A DNA stretch of 9,256 nt from Burkholderiaceae bacterium (GCA_947461335.1 CANHLB010000053.1:1-9256), one strand, 5' to 3'; numbered from the stretch's first letter, positions 1 to 8,954 are shown. Notes: a model not told the origin generated them from the letters alone. Program-made: numbers and translations.

Positions 1-2055
1 AGCATGGTTCAGTTTGGCTGGGGTAGCAAACAAAAACGTATACAGGCAGCAGAAACTAGTGATACCAGCGCAATTGCTGAAGCGATTGCACAAGACAAAG
101 AGCTCACCAAAAACTTGCTCGCCGCAGCGGGGGTTTCAGTTCCGATTGGCGAAGTAGTAACGACTGCTGATGAGGCCTGGCGTGCTGCACAAAAAATTGG
201 TGGCCCAATTGTGCTCAAACCCAAAGATGGTAATCAAGGTAAAGGTGTTGTCGCCAATATCCAGACTGAGGAAGATGTGCGTGCTGGCTTTATTGTTACG
301 CAAGGCTTTGGCCGCGAGACTATTGTTGAACGTTACCTACCCGGTGCTGACTACCGCTTGTTGGTAGTGGGCAATCGCCTCTCTGCCGCAGCTCGTCGCG
401 AACCTGCTCAAGTCGTTGGTGATGGTACTCACACCATAGCTGAACTCGTCGAAATGGAAAACAAAAATCCGTTACGTGGCGATGGGCATGCTACTGCACT
501 AACGAAAATTCGGTTTGATGATATTGCTCTGGCTCACTTAGCTAGTAATGGCCTGAGTCCTCAGTATGTTCCTAAAACTGGAGAGCGTGTCTTACTGCGC
601 AACAATGCAAACTTAAGTACTGGTGGAACTGCCACTGATGTGACTGATGATGTACATCCTGATGTAGCTGCTAGCGCAGTCGCAGCCGCCCAGATGATTG
701 GTCTTGATATTGCCGGCGTAGATATCTTATGTGAAGCAATCTATAAACCTTTAGAGCAGCAAGGCGGTGGCATCGTGGAAGTTAATGCTGCACCTGGCTT
801 ACGCATGCATCTAAAGCCATCTTATGGAAAGAGCCAGCCTGTTGGTGAAGACATTATCAACATGATGTTTCCGCCTGGTGAAGACGGACGTATTCCAGTT
901 GTAGCAGTGACTGGTACCAATGGCAAAACAACCACGGTACGCCTGATTGCTCACCTCTTAAATGAGACTGGTCTTCGTGTAGGCATGACTACTACCGATG
1001 GTGTTTATGTAAATCATCGCTTGATTGACTCTGGTGATTGCAGCGGTCCTAAGAGTGCACGGAATGTATTAATGCATCCAGATGTTGATGCTGCTGTATT
1101 AGAAACCGCCCGTGGAGGCATGTTGCGTGAAGGACTTGGCTTTGATCGCTGTGAAGTAGCTGTAGTAACCAATATTGGCGAAGGCGATCACCTAGGCTTA
1201 AATTACATTACAAGCGTCGAAGATTTAGTGATTCTCAAACGGGTGATTGTGCAAAATGTTGTGCCAACTGGTGCTGCAGTCCTCAATGCAGCTGACCCTA
1301 TGGTGGTCAAGATGGGTGATAAATGCTCTGGTCGGGTCATTTTCTTTGCCCAAAACCAACATCATCCAGTCATTGCTGCACATAGGGCTAAGAATAAAAA
1401 GGTTATCTATTTTGATGGCACCTATATTGTTGCTTCAAAAGGATCGCGCGTCATGTACCGTTTCCCTGTGAGCGAAATTCCACTCACCCAAAATGGGGTA
1501 CTAGGTTTCCAAGTAGAAAACGCGATGGCAGCCATCGGTGCTGCTTGGGCACTTGGATTGGATGCCGAGAAAATTGCTCGTGGCCTTCATAGCTTTGAGA
1601 GTAACGCCAACTCTGTGCCAGGTCGTTTTAACCAGTTCCAGCATAACGGTGCGACAGTGATTGCTGACTATGGCCATAACCCAGACGCAATGCGCGCTTT
1701 AGCGAGTGCCATCGAAGCGATGAAACCGAATAAGAGCCACGTGGTCATTAGTGGTGCTGGAGACCGACGCGATGATGATATTCGCGATCTCACGCGTATT
1801 CTTGGCAACTCATTTGATAATGTCATCCTGTATCAAGATGCTTGCCAACGTGGCCGCGAAGATGGTGAAGTTCTGAAACTCTTGCAAGAAGGCTTGATAG
1901 GTGCAACTAAAGCCAAACAAGTAAAAGAAATTCATGGGGAGTTCAAGGCGATTGATACTGCGCTAAACGATATCTCCGTGGGTGATATCTGCCTGATTCT
2001 TATTGACCAAGTCGAAGAGTCGCTTGCTTACTTAAAAGAAAAAGTTAAGCCTTAA
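1..2055 (+). CDS. cphA: Cyanophycin synthetase, 5'-truncated by the window edge
   Basis: Cyanophycin synthetase builds multi-L-arginyl-poly-L-aspartate, a cytoplasmic nitrogen store, using two ATP-dependent sites: an ATP-grasp domain that adds Asp to the backbone and a Mur-ligase-like domain that adds Arg to each Asp side chain. Counting from the first visible Met (base 4), the ATP-grasp part runs to about residue 280, with the nucleotide-binding stretch [17 protein letters not shown] at 66-82 and the VEVNAAPG metal/ATP segment at 258-265. The Mur part follows: P-loop GTNGKTTT (304-311), ETARGG (367-372), DYGHNPD (555-561) and GAGDRRDD (584-591). Both active sites look intact. The visible start (MVQFGWG) aligns with about residue 187 of full-length CphA and the frame is open to base 1, so the Met at base 4 is not the real start; about 185 N-terminal residues lie upstream. 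Many betaproteobacteria carry two tandem cphA-type genes, so which paralogue this is cannot be told here. The family call is secure. Confidence 0.95.
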   Translation, partial: SMVQFGWGSKQKRIQAAETSDTSAIAEAIAQDKELTKNLLAAAGVSVPIGEVVTTADEAWRAAQKIGGPIVLKPKDGNQGKGVVANIQTEEDVRAGFIVTQGFGRETIVERYLPGADYRLLVVGNRLSAAARREPAQVVGDGTHTIAELVEMENKNPLRGDGHATALTKIRFDDIALAHLASNGLSPQYVPKTGERVLLRNNANLSTGGTATDVTDDVHPDVAASAVAAAQMIGLDIAGVDILCEAIYKPLEQQGGGIVEVNAAPGLRMHLKPSYGKSQPVGEDIINMMFPPGEDGRIPVVAVTGTNGKTTTVRLIAHLLNETGLRVGMTTTDGVYVNHRLIDSGDCSGPKSARNVLMHPDVDAAVLETARGGMLREGLGFDRCEVAVVTNIGEGDHLGLNYITSVEDLVILKRVIVQNVVPTGAAVLNAADPMVVKMGDKCSGRVIFFAQNQHHPVIAAHRAKNKKVIYFDGTYIVASKGSRVMYRFPVSEIPLTQNGVLGFQVENAMAAIGAAWALGLDAEKIARGLHSFESNANSVPGRFNQFQHNGATVIADYGHNPDAMRALASAIEAMKPNKSHVVISGAGDRRDDDIRDLTRILGNSFDNVILYQDACQRGREDGEVLKLLQEGLIGATKAKQVKEIHGEFKAIDTALNDISVGDICLILIDQVEESLAYLKEKVKP

Positions 2056-3050
2056 GAATGGTATTGCTTTAAGCGGTCAATCTCTTCCTTAGAACCAAGC
2101 ATTACTGAAACACGCTCATGTAATCCTGTTGGCTGTAGATCCATGATGGTGTGAGTGCCATTAATTGAAGCGCCGCCAGCCTGCTCTACCAAGAAGCTCA
2201 TGGGATTTGCCTCATACATCAAGCGTAACTTTCCAGCTTTCTTTGGATCACGCTTATCCCATGGATACATAAACACCCCACCCCGAGATAAGACTCTATG
2301 AACATCAGCCACCATCGATGCAATCCAGCGCATATTAAAGTCTTTATCGCGCACACCAGTGGTGCCAGCTAAACACTCTTCAACATAGCGACGTACTGGA
2401 TCAGCCCAGTGACGCATATTGGACATATTGATCGCAAACTCCTTAGTAGAAGGTGAAATAGTCACAGCATCTTTAATTAATACAAATTCGCCAGTCTCTT
2501 TATTTAGAGTAAACATGACTACGCCATCACCCAAGGTCAATGCCATAGTGGTTTGTGGGCCATAGACTACATAACCAGCAGCTACCTGATGGCGTCCCGA
2601 TAATAAAAAATCTGAAGTTTGTAGTGGAGTGCTTGGATCTTGCTTCTTTAATATTGAAAAAATAGTTCCAATAGAGACATTCACATCAATATTAGATGAG
2701 CCATCAAGTGGATCAAATAACAGTAAGTAGTCGCCAGTACCTTGCACGACTACGGGCAATTCCATTTCTTCTGAAGCAAGACCAGCGAGTGATTTGCATC
2801 CTTTAACACCATCAATCAATTGATCATTGGCGATGATGTCGAGCTTTTGTTGTACTTCACCCTGAACATTCCCGCTACCAGCAGATCCGAGCAAACCAAT
2901 CAAAGCGCCCTGTGCCACCTCATGACTTAGAGTCGAGCATGTATCGACCACTGCGAGTAATAAATCTTGTAGGCCAGCAGGAATAGCCGCTCCCTTAGGC
3001 TTGGTGTTAACTAAGTACTGCTTGAAATTAGTGTTCATGCTTGAGGACAA
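2052..3050 (-). CDS. fbp: Fructose-1,6-bisphosphatase, class I
   Basis: Cytoplasmic enzyme that hydrolyses fructose 1,6-bisphosphate to fructose 6-phosphate, the committed step of gluconeogenesis. The metal-binding signature DPLDGSSN sits at residues 113-120 and the acidic SEEME stretch at about 93-97; [22 protein letters not shown] and [14 protein letters not shown] are further class I FBPase blocks. The protein is 332 residues with this start, normal for the family. Start choice: the frame stays open to a TTG at 3077, but the only good ribosome binding site is GGAG at 3059-3062, 8 bases before a TTG at 3048-3050. The first ATG (3036-3038) gives 328 residues and aligns slightly better with the start of other betaproteobacterial FBPases but has no Shine-Dalgarno sequence. 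It follows pepN by 69 bases, probably in one transcript, and its stop overlaps the cphA stop on the opposite strand. Confidence 0.95.
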   Translation of the reverse strand: MSSSMNTNFKQYLVNTKPKGAAIPAGLQDLLLAVVDTCSTLSHEVAQGALIGLLGSAGSGNVQGEVQQKLDIIANDQLIDGVKGCKSLAGLASEEMELPVVVQGTGDYLLLFDPLDGSSNIDVNVSIGTIFSILKKQDPSTPLQTSDFLLSGRHQVAAGYVVYGPQTTMALTLGDGVVMFTLNKETGEFVLIKDAVTISPSTKEFAINMSNMRHWADPVRRYVEECLAGTTGVRDKDFNMRWIASMVADVHRVLSRGGVFMYPWDKRDPKKAGKLRLMYEANPMSFLVEQAGGASINGTHTIMDLQPTGLHERVSVMLGSKEEIDRLKQYHS

Positions 3051-3058
3051 AGGTATTT

Positions 3059-3062
3059 CTCC
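3059..3062 (-). promoter_or_regulatory. Ribosome binding site deciding the fbp start
   Basis: On the minus strand GGAG lies 8 bases upstream of a TTG codon (3048-3050), but about 20 bases from the first ATG (3036-3038), too far to serve it. This favours the TTG start for fbp. The motif is only four bases, so chance occurrence is possible. Confidence 0.45.
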
Positions 3063-3119
3063 GATTGTTGATGCCAAAGATATTCTTTAAGACTCTATTT
3101 TGCCTTGTTATTACAAAGA

Positions 3120-5729
3120 CTAGCCGCCTAGTGCCTTACCTATTACCTCCCGGACATCTGGAGAGAGGGTTTGGCATGCTGCCACCCGCTCTAAGGCAGC
3201 TTTCATGTGATCTTGATAGGGATTGGCAAATAGGCGCCAGCGATCTAAGGCTCTGGCTAAGCGCGCTGCAACCTGGGGGTTGATCGGATCTAGAGCTAAA
3301 ACGCTATCAGCCCAAAATTCGTAGCCACTGCCATCTGCCTGATGAAAACTTGCAGGATTATTGGAGCAAAAAGTATGAAGCATGCTACGTACACGATTCG
3401 GGTTATTCATTTTGAATGCAGGATGCTCGCGTAACTTCTTCACATCACTTAAAGTTGAATCGCGACCATCAACTGGAGGACGACTCGATTGCAATTCGAA
3501 CCATTTATCAATAACTAGCGCATCATTTGCAAAGCGTTCATAGAAATCCATCAAACAGTCTTTTGCTTCCTTAGCGCCATTAGTAACCAATCCAGATAAA
3601 GCGGCATAACGATCGGTCATATTGTCAGCAGTGCGGTATTGATTCACTGCCATTGGTGCCCACACAGCAGCATTGGCTTCAAGCAACATACTCAAGGCTA
3701 AGTTTTTTAAAGCCCGCTTGCCTGCGTCCACTGCATTAGACTTAAATGGTCCAGGTGTTTGCATTTGTTGATACAAAGCAGCCCATTCAAGTTGAAGTTG
3801 CTTAGCGATCTCCCTGCGGAAAGCGCGGCGCGCAGCAAAGATTTTCTGTGGATCAACGCTAGTGCATTGCTCATAAAGATAGGACTCAAGGGGTAGTGTT
3901 AAGGCAAGTTCTTTAAAGGCTGGGTCCAACTTAGGATCTAACAAGAGACTGCGATAGGCTTCAATGAGCTTAGCGTCGGGCAAGCGATCATTCAAAATCA
4001 TCTGCATGGCCAACTTTTGTCCAGCTTCCCAGCGATTAAATGGATCGTCGTCGCTTGAGAATAAGGTTAAGAGATCAGCTTCACTTTGCTCAAAGTCCAC
4101 ATTAATCGGGGCTGAGAAATCCCGATTAATAGAAAGTACTGGACGGCTAGCAATATTGTCAAACGTCCAGGTTTGGCTTGCTTGAGTCAATTCTAATAAT
4201 TGCTCTACTTGATCATTGCTCTTAGTAATCAAACGTATCTTTAATGGGATATGGAAGGGTTTTTTCTCAGGCTGACCCGGGCTTGGCGTACAGCTTTGAG
4301 TCAAAGTAATCTGATATTGTTTTTTCGCAGCATCATAATGCTCTTGCACTTTCACCCTAGGAGTGCCTGCTTGGCTATACCAATTTCTGAACTGGGTGAG
4401 ATCCCTGCCATTGGCATCAGCCATCGCCACTAAGAAATCATCGCAAGTCACTGCTTGACCATCATGGCGCTTGAAATATAAATCCATCCCCTTACGAAAA
4501 CCCTCTTTACCTAGCAGGGTCTGATACATTCGAACTACCTCTGAACCTTTCTCATAGATAGTCACTGTGTAGAAATTGCTAATCTCTTGATACTCATCTG
4601 GGCGAATCGGATGCGCCATTGGACCCGCATCCTCAGGGAACTGCAATCGACGCAATAAGCGGACATCCTCAATTCGCTTCACTGCTCTACCAGATTCACT
4701 ACCCATTTGATCAGCGGAGAACTCTTGATCACGAAATACGGTTAAACCTTCTTTAAGAGATAGCTGAAACCAATCTTGGCAGGTTACTCGATTACCTGTC
4801 CAATTATGAAAATACTCATGGGCAACTACGCTCTCAATATTGGCAAAGTCTGTATCAGTGGCAGTTTCTGCTTGCGCTAGTACAAACTTGGTATTGAAAA
4901 TATTTAAACCTTTATTCTCCATCGCCCCCATATTGAAATCACCTACCGCCACAATCATGAAGCGCTCTAAATCTAATTCAAGACCGAAACGTTTTTCATC
5001 CCAATGAATCGAAGCAATTAAAGAATCCATTGCATGACGAGTCTTTTTGAGATCATGAGGCTCTACCCAGATTTGCAATAGCTTCTTAGCGCCGCTACTA
5101 GTAGTGATCATCTCCTCTATGCACTCTAGCTTGCCAGCCACTAAAGCAAATAAATACGATGGTTTCGGAAATGGGTCTTCCCAAGTAGCGCTATGCCAAC
5201 CATTTGGGAGTTTTTCAGTATGTAATAAGTTGCCATTGGATAAAAGGACCGGGCATTCTGCTTCACGTGCACGTAAGGTGACGCGGTAACGCGCCATTAC
5301 ATCAGGGCGATCTAGAAAATAGGTAATCTTTCTAAAGCCTTCAGATTCGCATTGAGTAAAGAAGTTTCCATTGGAGACATATAAGCCCATCAGGGAGGTA
5401 TTTTTCTCTGGCACACATACGCAAATGATTTCAACGATGAATTTTTCTTTACCCTCATTTGGCAAAGAATGAATTGTCAGAAATTCAGGGGTAAGCTCAA
5501 AGTGACGGTGGGCCTCGCCATTAATACGTAAGCTCACAAACTCTAATTCTTGACCCACTAAAACTAATGGCGCCCCTGCTTCAAAGCTCTTGCCTGGCAA
5601 TACCTCAATCCGACTCTTCACAATCGTGCGTGCAGGATCAAGAGCAATATCAAGCTCTACTTGTTCGAAGATATAAATAGGGGGACGATATTCGAGACGA
5701 CGGAAGCTCTGTGGCAGATCAGTTTTCAT
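3120..5729 (-). CDS. pepN: Aminopeptidase N (M1 family zinc metallopeptidase)
   Basis: Broad-specificity cytoplasmic exopeptidase that removes N-terminal residues from peptides in the late steps of protein turnover. No signal peptide is visible. The substrate-binding exopeptidase motif GAMEN is at residues 268-272. The zinc site HEYFH is at 304-308 (zinc ligands H304 and H308, catalytic E305), with the third ligand E327 exactly at the HExxH-x18-E spacing. Y392 in the VTIYEKG block corresponds to the transition-state tyrosine (Tyr381 in E. coli PepN). At 869 residues it matches the E. coli enzyme (870), with beta-sandwich N-terminal, catalytic, small beta and alpha-helical C-terminal domains expected in that order. 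Compared from memory with E. coli, about four extra residues (around 341-347) lie between E327 and Y392. The ATG start has only a weak purine-rich leader. It lies 26 bases after the membrane-protein gene and 69 before fbp. Confidence 0.97.
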   Translation of the reverse strand: MKTDLPQSFRRLEYRPPIYIFEQVELDIALDPARTIVKSRIEVLPGKSFEAGAPLVLVGQELEFVSLRINGEAHRHFELTPEFLTIHSLPNEGKEKFIVEIICVCVPEKNTSLMGLYVSNGNFFTQCESEGFRKITYFLDRPDVMARYRVTLRAREAECPVLLSNGNLLHTEKLPNGWHSATWEDPFPKPSYLFALVAGKLECIEEMITTSSGAKKLLQIWVEPHDLKKTRHAMDSLIASIHWDEKRFGLELDLERFMIVAVGDFNMGAMENKGLNIFNTKFVLAQAETATDTDFANIESVVAHEYFHNWTGNRVTCQDWFQLSLKEGLTVFRDQEFSADQMGSESGRAVKRIEDVRLLRRLQFPEDAGPMAHPIRPDEYQEISNFYTVTIYEKGSEVVRMYQTLLGKEGFRKGMDLYFKRHDGQAVTCDDFLVAMADANGRDLTQFRNWYSQAGTPRVKVQEHYDAAKKQYQITLTQSCTPSPGQPEKKPFHIPLKIRLITKSNDQVEQLLELTQASQTWTFDNIASRPVLSINRDFSAPINVDFEQSEADLLTLFSSDDDPFNRWEAGQKLAMQMILNDRLPDAKLIEAYRSLLLDPKLDPAFKELALTLPLESYLYEQCTSVDPQKIFAARRAFRREIAKQLQLEWAALYQQMQTPGPFKSNAVDAGKRALKNLALSMLLEANAAVWAPMAVNQYRTADNMTDRYAALSGLVTNGAKEAKDCLMDFYERFANDALVIDKWFELQSSRPPVDGRDSTLSDVKKLREHPAFKMNNPNRVRSMLHTFCSNNPASFHQADGSGYEFWADSVLALDPINPQVAARLARALDRWRLFANPYQDHMKAALERVAACQTLSPDVREVIGKALGG

Positions 5730-5755
5730 AGCTTTATTTTAAGCCTTGGCTGGAA

Positions 5756-6331
5756 CTAGCTCCAGATCAGGGTGGCAATGCCAATTGCGATAAAGGTGAC
5801 CGCCGCCACTGCATGCACCCACTTAATCGGCATACGCTTGGTGAATTTTTGACCAATCCAGACTGCAGGGGCATTAGCCAACATCATCCCCAATGTGGTG
5901 CCTAGCGTGACAGAGAAAACGTCTTCATATCGGGCGCCTAAGGCAATCGTCGCGATTTGAGTCTTATCCCCCATCTCAGCTAAAAAGAATAAGCCTACCG
6001 TCAATAAAAAAACTTGCAGGGCACGATCAGCTACTTTTGATCCTGCAGCATCATCAATATGATCGGGAACTAATAACCATAACCCAATACCCAAAAAGCT
6101 TAAGCCCAATATCCAGCGCATGACCTCTGGAGAAACTAAAGTCGTTAACCAATGCCCCAGTAAAGCGGCGCATGCGTGATTGGCGATAGTGGCGATAAAT
6201 ATGCCAGCAATAATGGCTAAGGCCTGTTTGGGATAACGCGCAGCCAACATCAATGAAAGAAGTTGGGTTTTATCACCCATCTCTGCTAAAGCAACAACGC
6301 CAGCAGAGAGGGTTAGAGTAGAAACATCCAT
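5756..6331 (-). CDS. TMEM165/GDT1 (UPF0016) family membrane protein, probable Mn2+ exporter
   Basis: The 191-residue hydrophobic protein has two homologous halves, each opening with the family signature: EMGDKTQ at residues 17-23 and again at 119-125. About three membrane helices per half are expected, six in all. In this family the paired E-x-G-D-K/R-T/S motifs line the ion pathway. Bacterial members such as Vibrio cholerae MneA export manganese, and eukaryotic ones (Gdt1, TMEM165) move Ca2+/Mn2+ into the Golgi. Manganese export in the inner membrane is therefore the likely role, but the ion is inferred. The ATG start has no clear Shine-Dalgarno sequence, the closest being an AGG about 12 bases upstream. 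No yybP-ykoY (manganese) riboswitch pattern is recognisable in the 96-base gap upstream. pepN begins 26 bases after its stop, suggesting co-transcription. Confidence 0.9.
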   Translation of the reverse strand: MDVSTLTLSAGVVALAEMGDKTQLLSLMLAARYPKQALAIIAGIFIATIANHACAALLGHWLTTLVSPEVMRWILGLSFLGIGLWLLVPDHIDDAAGSKVADRALQVFLLTVGLFFLAEMGDKTQIATIALGARYEDVFSVTLGTTLGMMLANAPAVWIGQKFTKRMPIKWVHAVAAVTFIAIGIATLIWS

Positions 6332-6368
6332 GAATGAGGGAGACCTAGATTAAATAATGTATTAAGGC

Positions 6369-6392
6369 TAGTGTAATTGCTATGGCACACTA
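6369..6392. repeat. Short inverted repeat in the ald / membrane-protein gap
   Basis: TAGTGT (6369-6374) and ACACTA (6387-6392) are perfect 6-base inverted arms around a 12-base centre, extendable by one G-T pair. The repeat lies between the ald stop and the start of the UPF0016 gene. It is not followed by a T tract in the minus (gene) direction, so it does not look like an ald terminator; an operator or a chance dyad are the alternatives. Confidence 0.35.
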
Positions 6393-6427
6393 TTTTCTCA
6401 GAATGCTTCTAGATAGATACACTAAAA

Positions 6428-7546
6428 CTATGGCATCAGGAGGTCCTCAGCCAAAGAGAACTCCAAGCCCTGGGCCTTAGCCACAGGTTGAGATGTCAAT
6501 ACTCCCTTATGCACACTCAGCCCATTGCGTAAGTGGTGATCAATTGAGAGCGCTTTCATGACCCCTCGATTCGCTAAAGCTTCTACAAATGGATAGGTAG
6601 CGTTAGTTAATGCAAATGTAGATGTTCTTGCTACTGCACCAGGCATATTGGCAACGCAATAATGTAATACGCCATCGACTAAGAATGTAGGATCAGCGTG
6701 TGTAGTGGGTTTGGAAGTTTCAAAGCATCCTCCCTGATCGATTGCCACGTCCACCACTACCGAACCTAGCTTCATCTTTTTCACCATTTCATGCGTTACC
6801 AATTTTGGCGCGGCCCCGCCGGGCAAAAGGACTGCTCCAATCACCACATCTGCTTCATATACCTCTTGCTCTATTAATAGATTATCAGAGTAAAAGGTGC
6901 GCACTCGATTACCATACAAGATATCAATCTGACGTAAGCGCTCAATATCACGATCAAAGATACAAACATCTGCCCCCATACCTACCGCGATTTGTAGGGC
7001 GTTGCGCCCGACTACACCACCACCTAAGATGACAATCTTAGCGGGTGATACACCAGGGACACCTGCCATCAAAACACCTAGCCCACCATTCGTCTTTTCC
7101 AAATGAGCGGCAGCTGCCTGAATGGACATGCGACCAGCCACTTCACTCATGGGGGCAAGTAATGGTAATGCTCCGTTCAGCGCTGTTACTGTCTCATAGG
7201 CAATACATGTTGCTCCAGAATCAATTAATGCTCTAGTCTGCTTTGGGTCTGGGGCTAAATGCAGATAAGTAAATAAAATTTGATCCTCACGGAGCATTGC
7301 GCATTCTTGTGCTTGTGGCTCTTTCACTTTCACGATCATCTCGGCCTTGTGAAACACTTCTGCAGCACTATCAATCAGCGCAGCACCAGCAACGCGATAA
7401 GAATCATCAGTTAGCCCAATTTGCGCACCCGCGCCCCTTTGAACTAAAACCGTGTGGCCTTGCTTACACAGCCCGCTGACATTACCTGGAGTCAATCCCA
7501 CCCGAAACTCGTTGTTCTTTACTTCTTGAGGTACACCAATAATCAT
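6428..7546 (-). CDS. ald: Alanine dehydrogenase (NAD-dependent)
   Basis: Catalyses L-alanine + NAD+ + H2O <-> pyruvate + ammonium + NADH, usually a soluble hexamer; in most bacteria it serves alanine catabolism. Key residues fall at the positions known from the Mycobacterium tuberculosis and Bacillus enzymes: R15 and K75 (pyruvate binding), catalytic H96 in FTYLHLAP, the Rossmann loop GGGVVG (175-180), D198 at the end of the second beta strand (NAD ribose) and catalytic D270 in VDVAIDQGG. The length of 372 residues is typical. Start choice: an ATG at 7550-7552 lies directly against the AGGAG ribosome binding site, too close to be used, while the ATG at 7544-7546 is 6 bases from it and gives MIIGVPQEVKNNE, the canonical N-terminus. 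It begins 12 bases after the permease stop, so the two are probably one operon with alanine taken up and then deaminated. Confidence 0.96.
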   Translation of the reverse strand: MIIGVPQEVKNNEFRVGLTPGNVSGLCKQGHTVLVQRGAGAQIGLTDDSYRVAGAALIDSAAEVFHKAEMIVKVKEPQAQECAMLREDQILFTYLHLAPDPKQTRALIDSGATCIAYETVTALNGALPLLAPMSEVAGRMSIQAAAAHLEKTNGGLGVLMAGVPGVSPAKIVILGGGVVGRNALQIAVGMGADVCIFDRDIERLRQIDILYGNRVRTFYSDNLLIEQEVYEADVVIGAVLLPGGAAPKLVTHEMVKKMKLGSVVVDVAIDQGGCFETSKPTTHADPTFLVDGVLHYCVANMPGAVARTSTFALTNATYPFVEALANRGVMKALSIDHHLRNGLSVHKGVLTSQPVAKAQGLEFSLAEDLLMP

Positions 7547-7552
7547 TGCCAT

Positions 7553-7557
7553 CTCCT
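7553..7557 (-). promoter_or_regulatory. Ribosome binding site of ald, abutting the permease stop
   Basis: AGGAG on the minus strand starts two bases after the permease TAA and sits 6 bases before the ald ATG at 7546. It rules out the ATG two codons upstream, which would have no spacer. The closeness to the permease stop fits translational coupling. Confidence 0.75.
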
Positions 7558-7558
7558 A

Positions 7559-8941
7559 TTATTTAAATTCACGCTTACTTTTTGTTTTATGGTGTAAGCC
7601 AACGATGTAAAACATCACTAGATACACCGCCAATAAACACGGGCCCAATATCAGAGCTATCCGCGCATCCTCATGAAAGCCCATCAGCACAATGACCAAG
7701 AAAATAAAGGCTAGAGCAAACCACGAAGAATAGGGATGCCAAGGAGTGCGATAGGCAAGATCGGATACTTGGTCTTTTGTTAAGGATTGACGGAATTTGA
7801 GTTGCGTAAACAAAATTGCAATCCAAACCATCAAACCAATAAAGGTAACTGCTGCCATGACGTATTGAAAGGCTTTATCTGGCACAAAGTAGTTTAGAAC
7901 AATGCCCGTCATCGAAACCACAACAGTAGCTATTACTGCAAGGTGAGGCACTCCGTACCTTGATAGTTTTGCAAAGGAGGCTGGTGCATAACCGTTATTG
8001 GATAAAGAATATAAAAGGCGACCGCCACTGAAAATGCCAGCGTTACATGAGGAAAGTGCTGCTGTAATCACAACAAAGTTAATTAAGCCAGCTGCTTCAC
8101 GTAAACCAATACGTTCAAACATGATTACAAATGGACTGCCCTGTTGACCCACCTCATTCCAAGGAAAGATTGCCAGAATGACCAAAATTGCGCCCATGTA
8201 GAAAATCAAGATGCGCCATGCTAATGAGTCAATTGCCATCGGAATCGTTTTACGTGGCTTCTCAGCCTCGCCTGCAGACAAGCCAATCATCTCAATACCA
8301 ACATAAGCAAATAAGACCATCTGCAGCGAGAGCAACATACCGCTGATGCCATTTGGGAAAAAGCCACCGTGTTGCCATAGATTACTTAAACCAATAGGCT
8401 GCCAATCATTGGTAAAGCCAAATAGGATGACTGAGCCGCCAAGTGCAATCATCGCGACAATCGCCACTACTTTGATCAGTGCGAACCAAAATTCAAACTC
8501 TCCAAAGACTTTGACGGCAATGAGATTAATTAAACCCATCATTACTATGGAAGATAGCGCCCACAGCCACTGCGGCGTTTCTGGGAACCAAATACCCATG
8601 TAAATCCCAACTGCAGTAACTTCGGCAATACCTACAACAACCCAATAAGTCCAATAAGCCCAGCCGACCATGTAGCCTGCCAATGGGCTCACATAATTAT
8701 TGGCATAGGCAGCAAATGAGCCTGCCACTGGTTCATGAACTGCCATTTCACCGAGGGTGCGAAGGACGATAAAAGCTACGATCCCCGCCAGGAGATAACC
8801 TAAAAGAATGGATGGGCCAGCAAGCTTGATTGCACTTGCTGACCCCAGAAATAATCCAACGCCAATCGTTGAGCCCAAAGCCATCAAGCGTATGTGTCTA
8901 ACTTTAAGATGGCGTTTTAAGCCAGTGTGTTCAGTCTGCAA
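7559..8941 (-). CDS. Amino-acid permease, APC superfamily (AAT family, ProY/CycA-like)
   Basis: Inner-membrane, proton-coupled amino-acid importer of the amino acid transporter (AAT) family, with about 12 expected helices over 460 residues. The conserved first-helix block LGSTIGVGLFLGSA (22-35) follows the cytoplasmic LKRHLKVRHIRLM segment; LAGPSILLGYLLAG, TLGEMAVHEP, KVFGEFEFWFALIKV and PWNEVGQQGSPFV are further family blocks. By memory the sequence is closest to ProY (proline) and related to CycA (alanine/glycine/D-serine) and GabP. Sequence alone does not settle the substrate, but the directly following ald argues for alanine. The start is a TTG at 8939-8941: a near-perfect ribosome binding site precedes it, an in-frame TGA at 8963-8965 excludes any longer form, and the next Met lies inside the conserved region. 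Confidence 0.9.
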   Translation of the reverse strand: MQTEHTGLKRHLKVRHIRLMALGSTIGVGLFLGSASAIKLAGPSILLGYLLAGIVAFIVLRTLGEMAVHEPVAGSFAAYANNYVSPLAGYMVGWAYWTYWVVVGIAEVTAVGIYMGIWFPETPQWLWALSSIVMMGLINLIAVKVFGEFEFWFALIKVVAIVAMIALGGSVILFGFTNDWQPIGLSNLWQHGGFFPNGISGMLLSLQMVLFAYVGIEMIGLSAGEAEKPRKTIPMAIDSLAWRILIFYMGAILVILAIFPWNEVGQQGSPFVIMFERIGLREAAGLINFVVITAALSSCNAGIFSGGRLLYSLSNNGYAPASFAKLSRYGVPHLAVIATVVVSMTGIVLNYFVPDKAFQYVMAAVTFIGLMVWIAILFTQLKFRQSLTKDQVSDLAYRTPWHPYSSWFALAFIFLVIVLMGFHEDARIALILGPCLLAVYLVMFYIVGLHHKTKSKREFK

Positions 8942-8946
8942 AAGAG

Positions 8947-8954
8947 ACCTCCTT
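8947..8954 (-). promoter_or_regulatory. Near-consensus ribosome binding site of the permease
   Basis: AAGGAGGT on the minus strand, a full match to the complement of the 16S rRNA 3' end, lies 5 bases before the TTG start of the permease. It is the strongest ribosome binding site in the window and decides the non-ATG start. Confidence 0.85.

Noticed and set aside
2026..2050. Hairpin at the end of cphA (GCTTACTT pairing with AAGT-T-AAGC) as a terminator.
   Set aside because: The stem is AT-rich with a bulge, lies inside the coding sequence, and has no T tract after it on either strand.
6332..6427. yybP-ykoY manganese riboswitch before the UPF0016 gene.
   Set aside because: The gap is short and lacks the conserved G-rich loops of that class.
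6742..7032. Plus-strand open frame inside ald (and similar ones inside pepN, the permease and cphA).
   Set aside because: These lie opposite or out of frame with well-conserved genes, have no ribosome binding sites and give low-complexity translations unlike real proteins.
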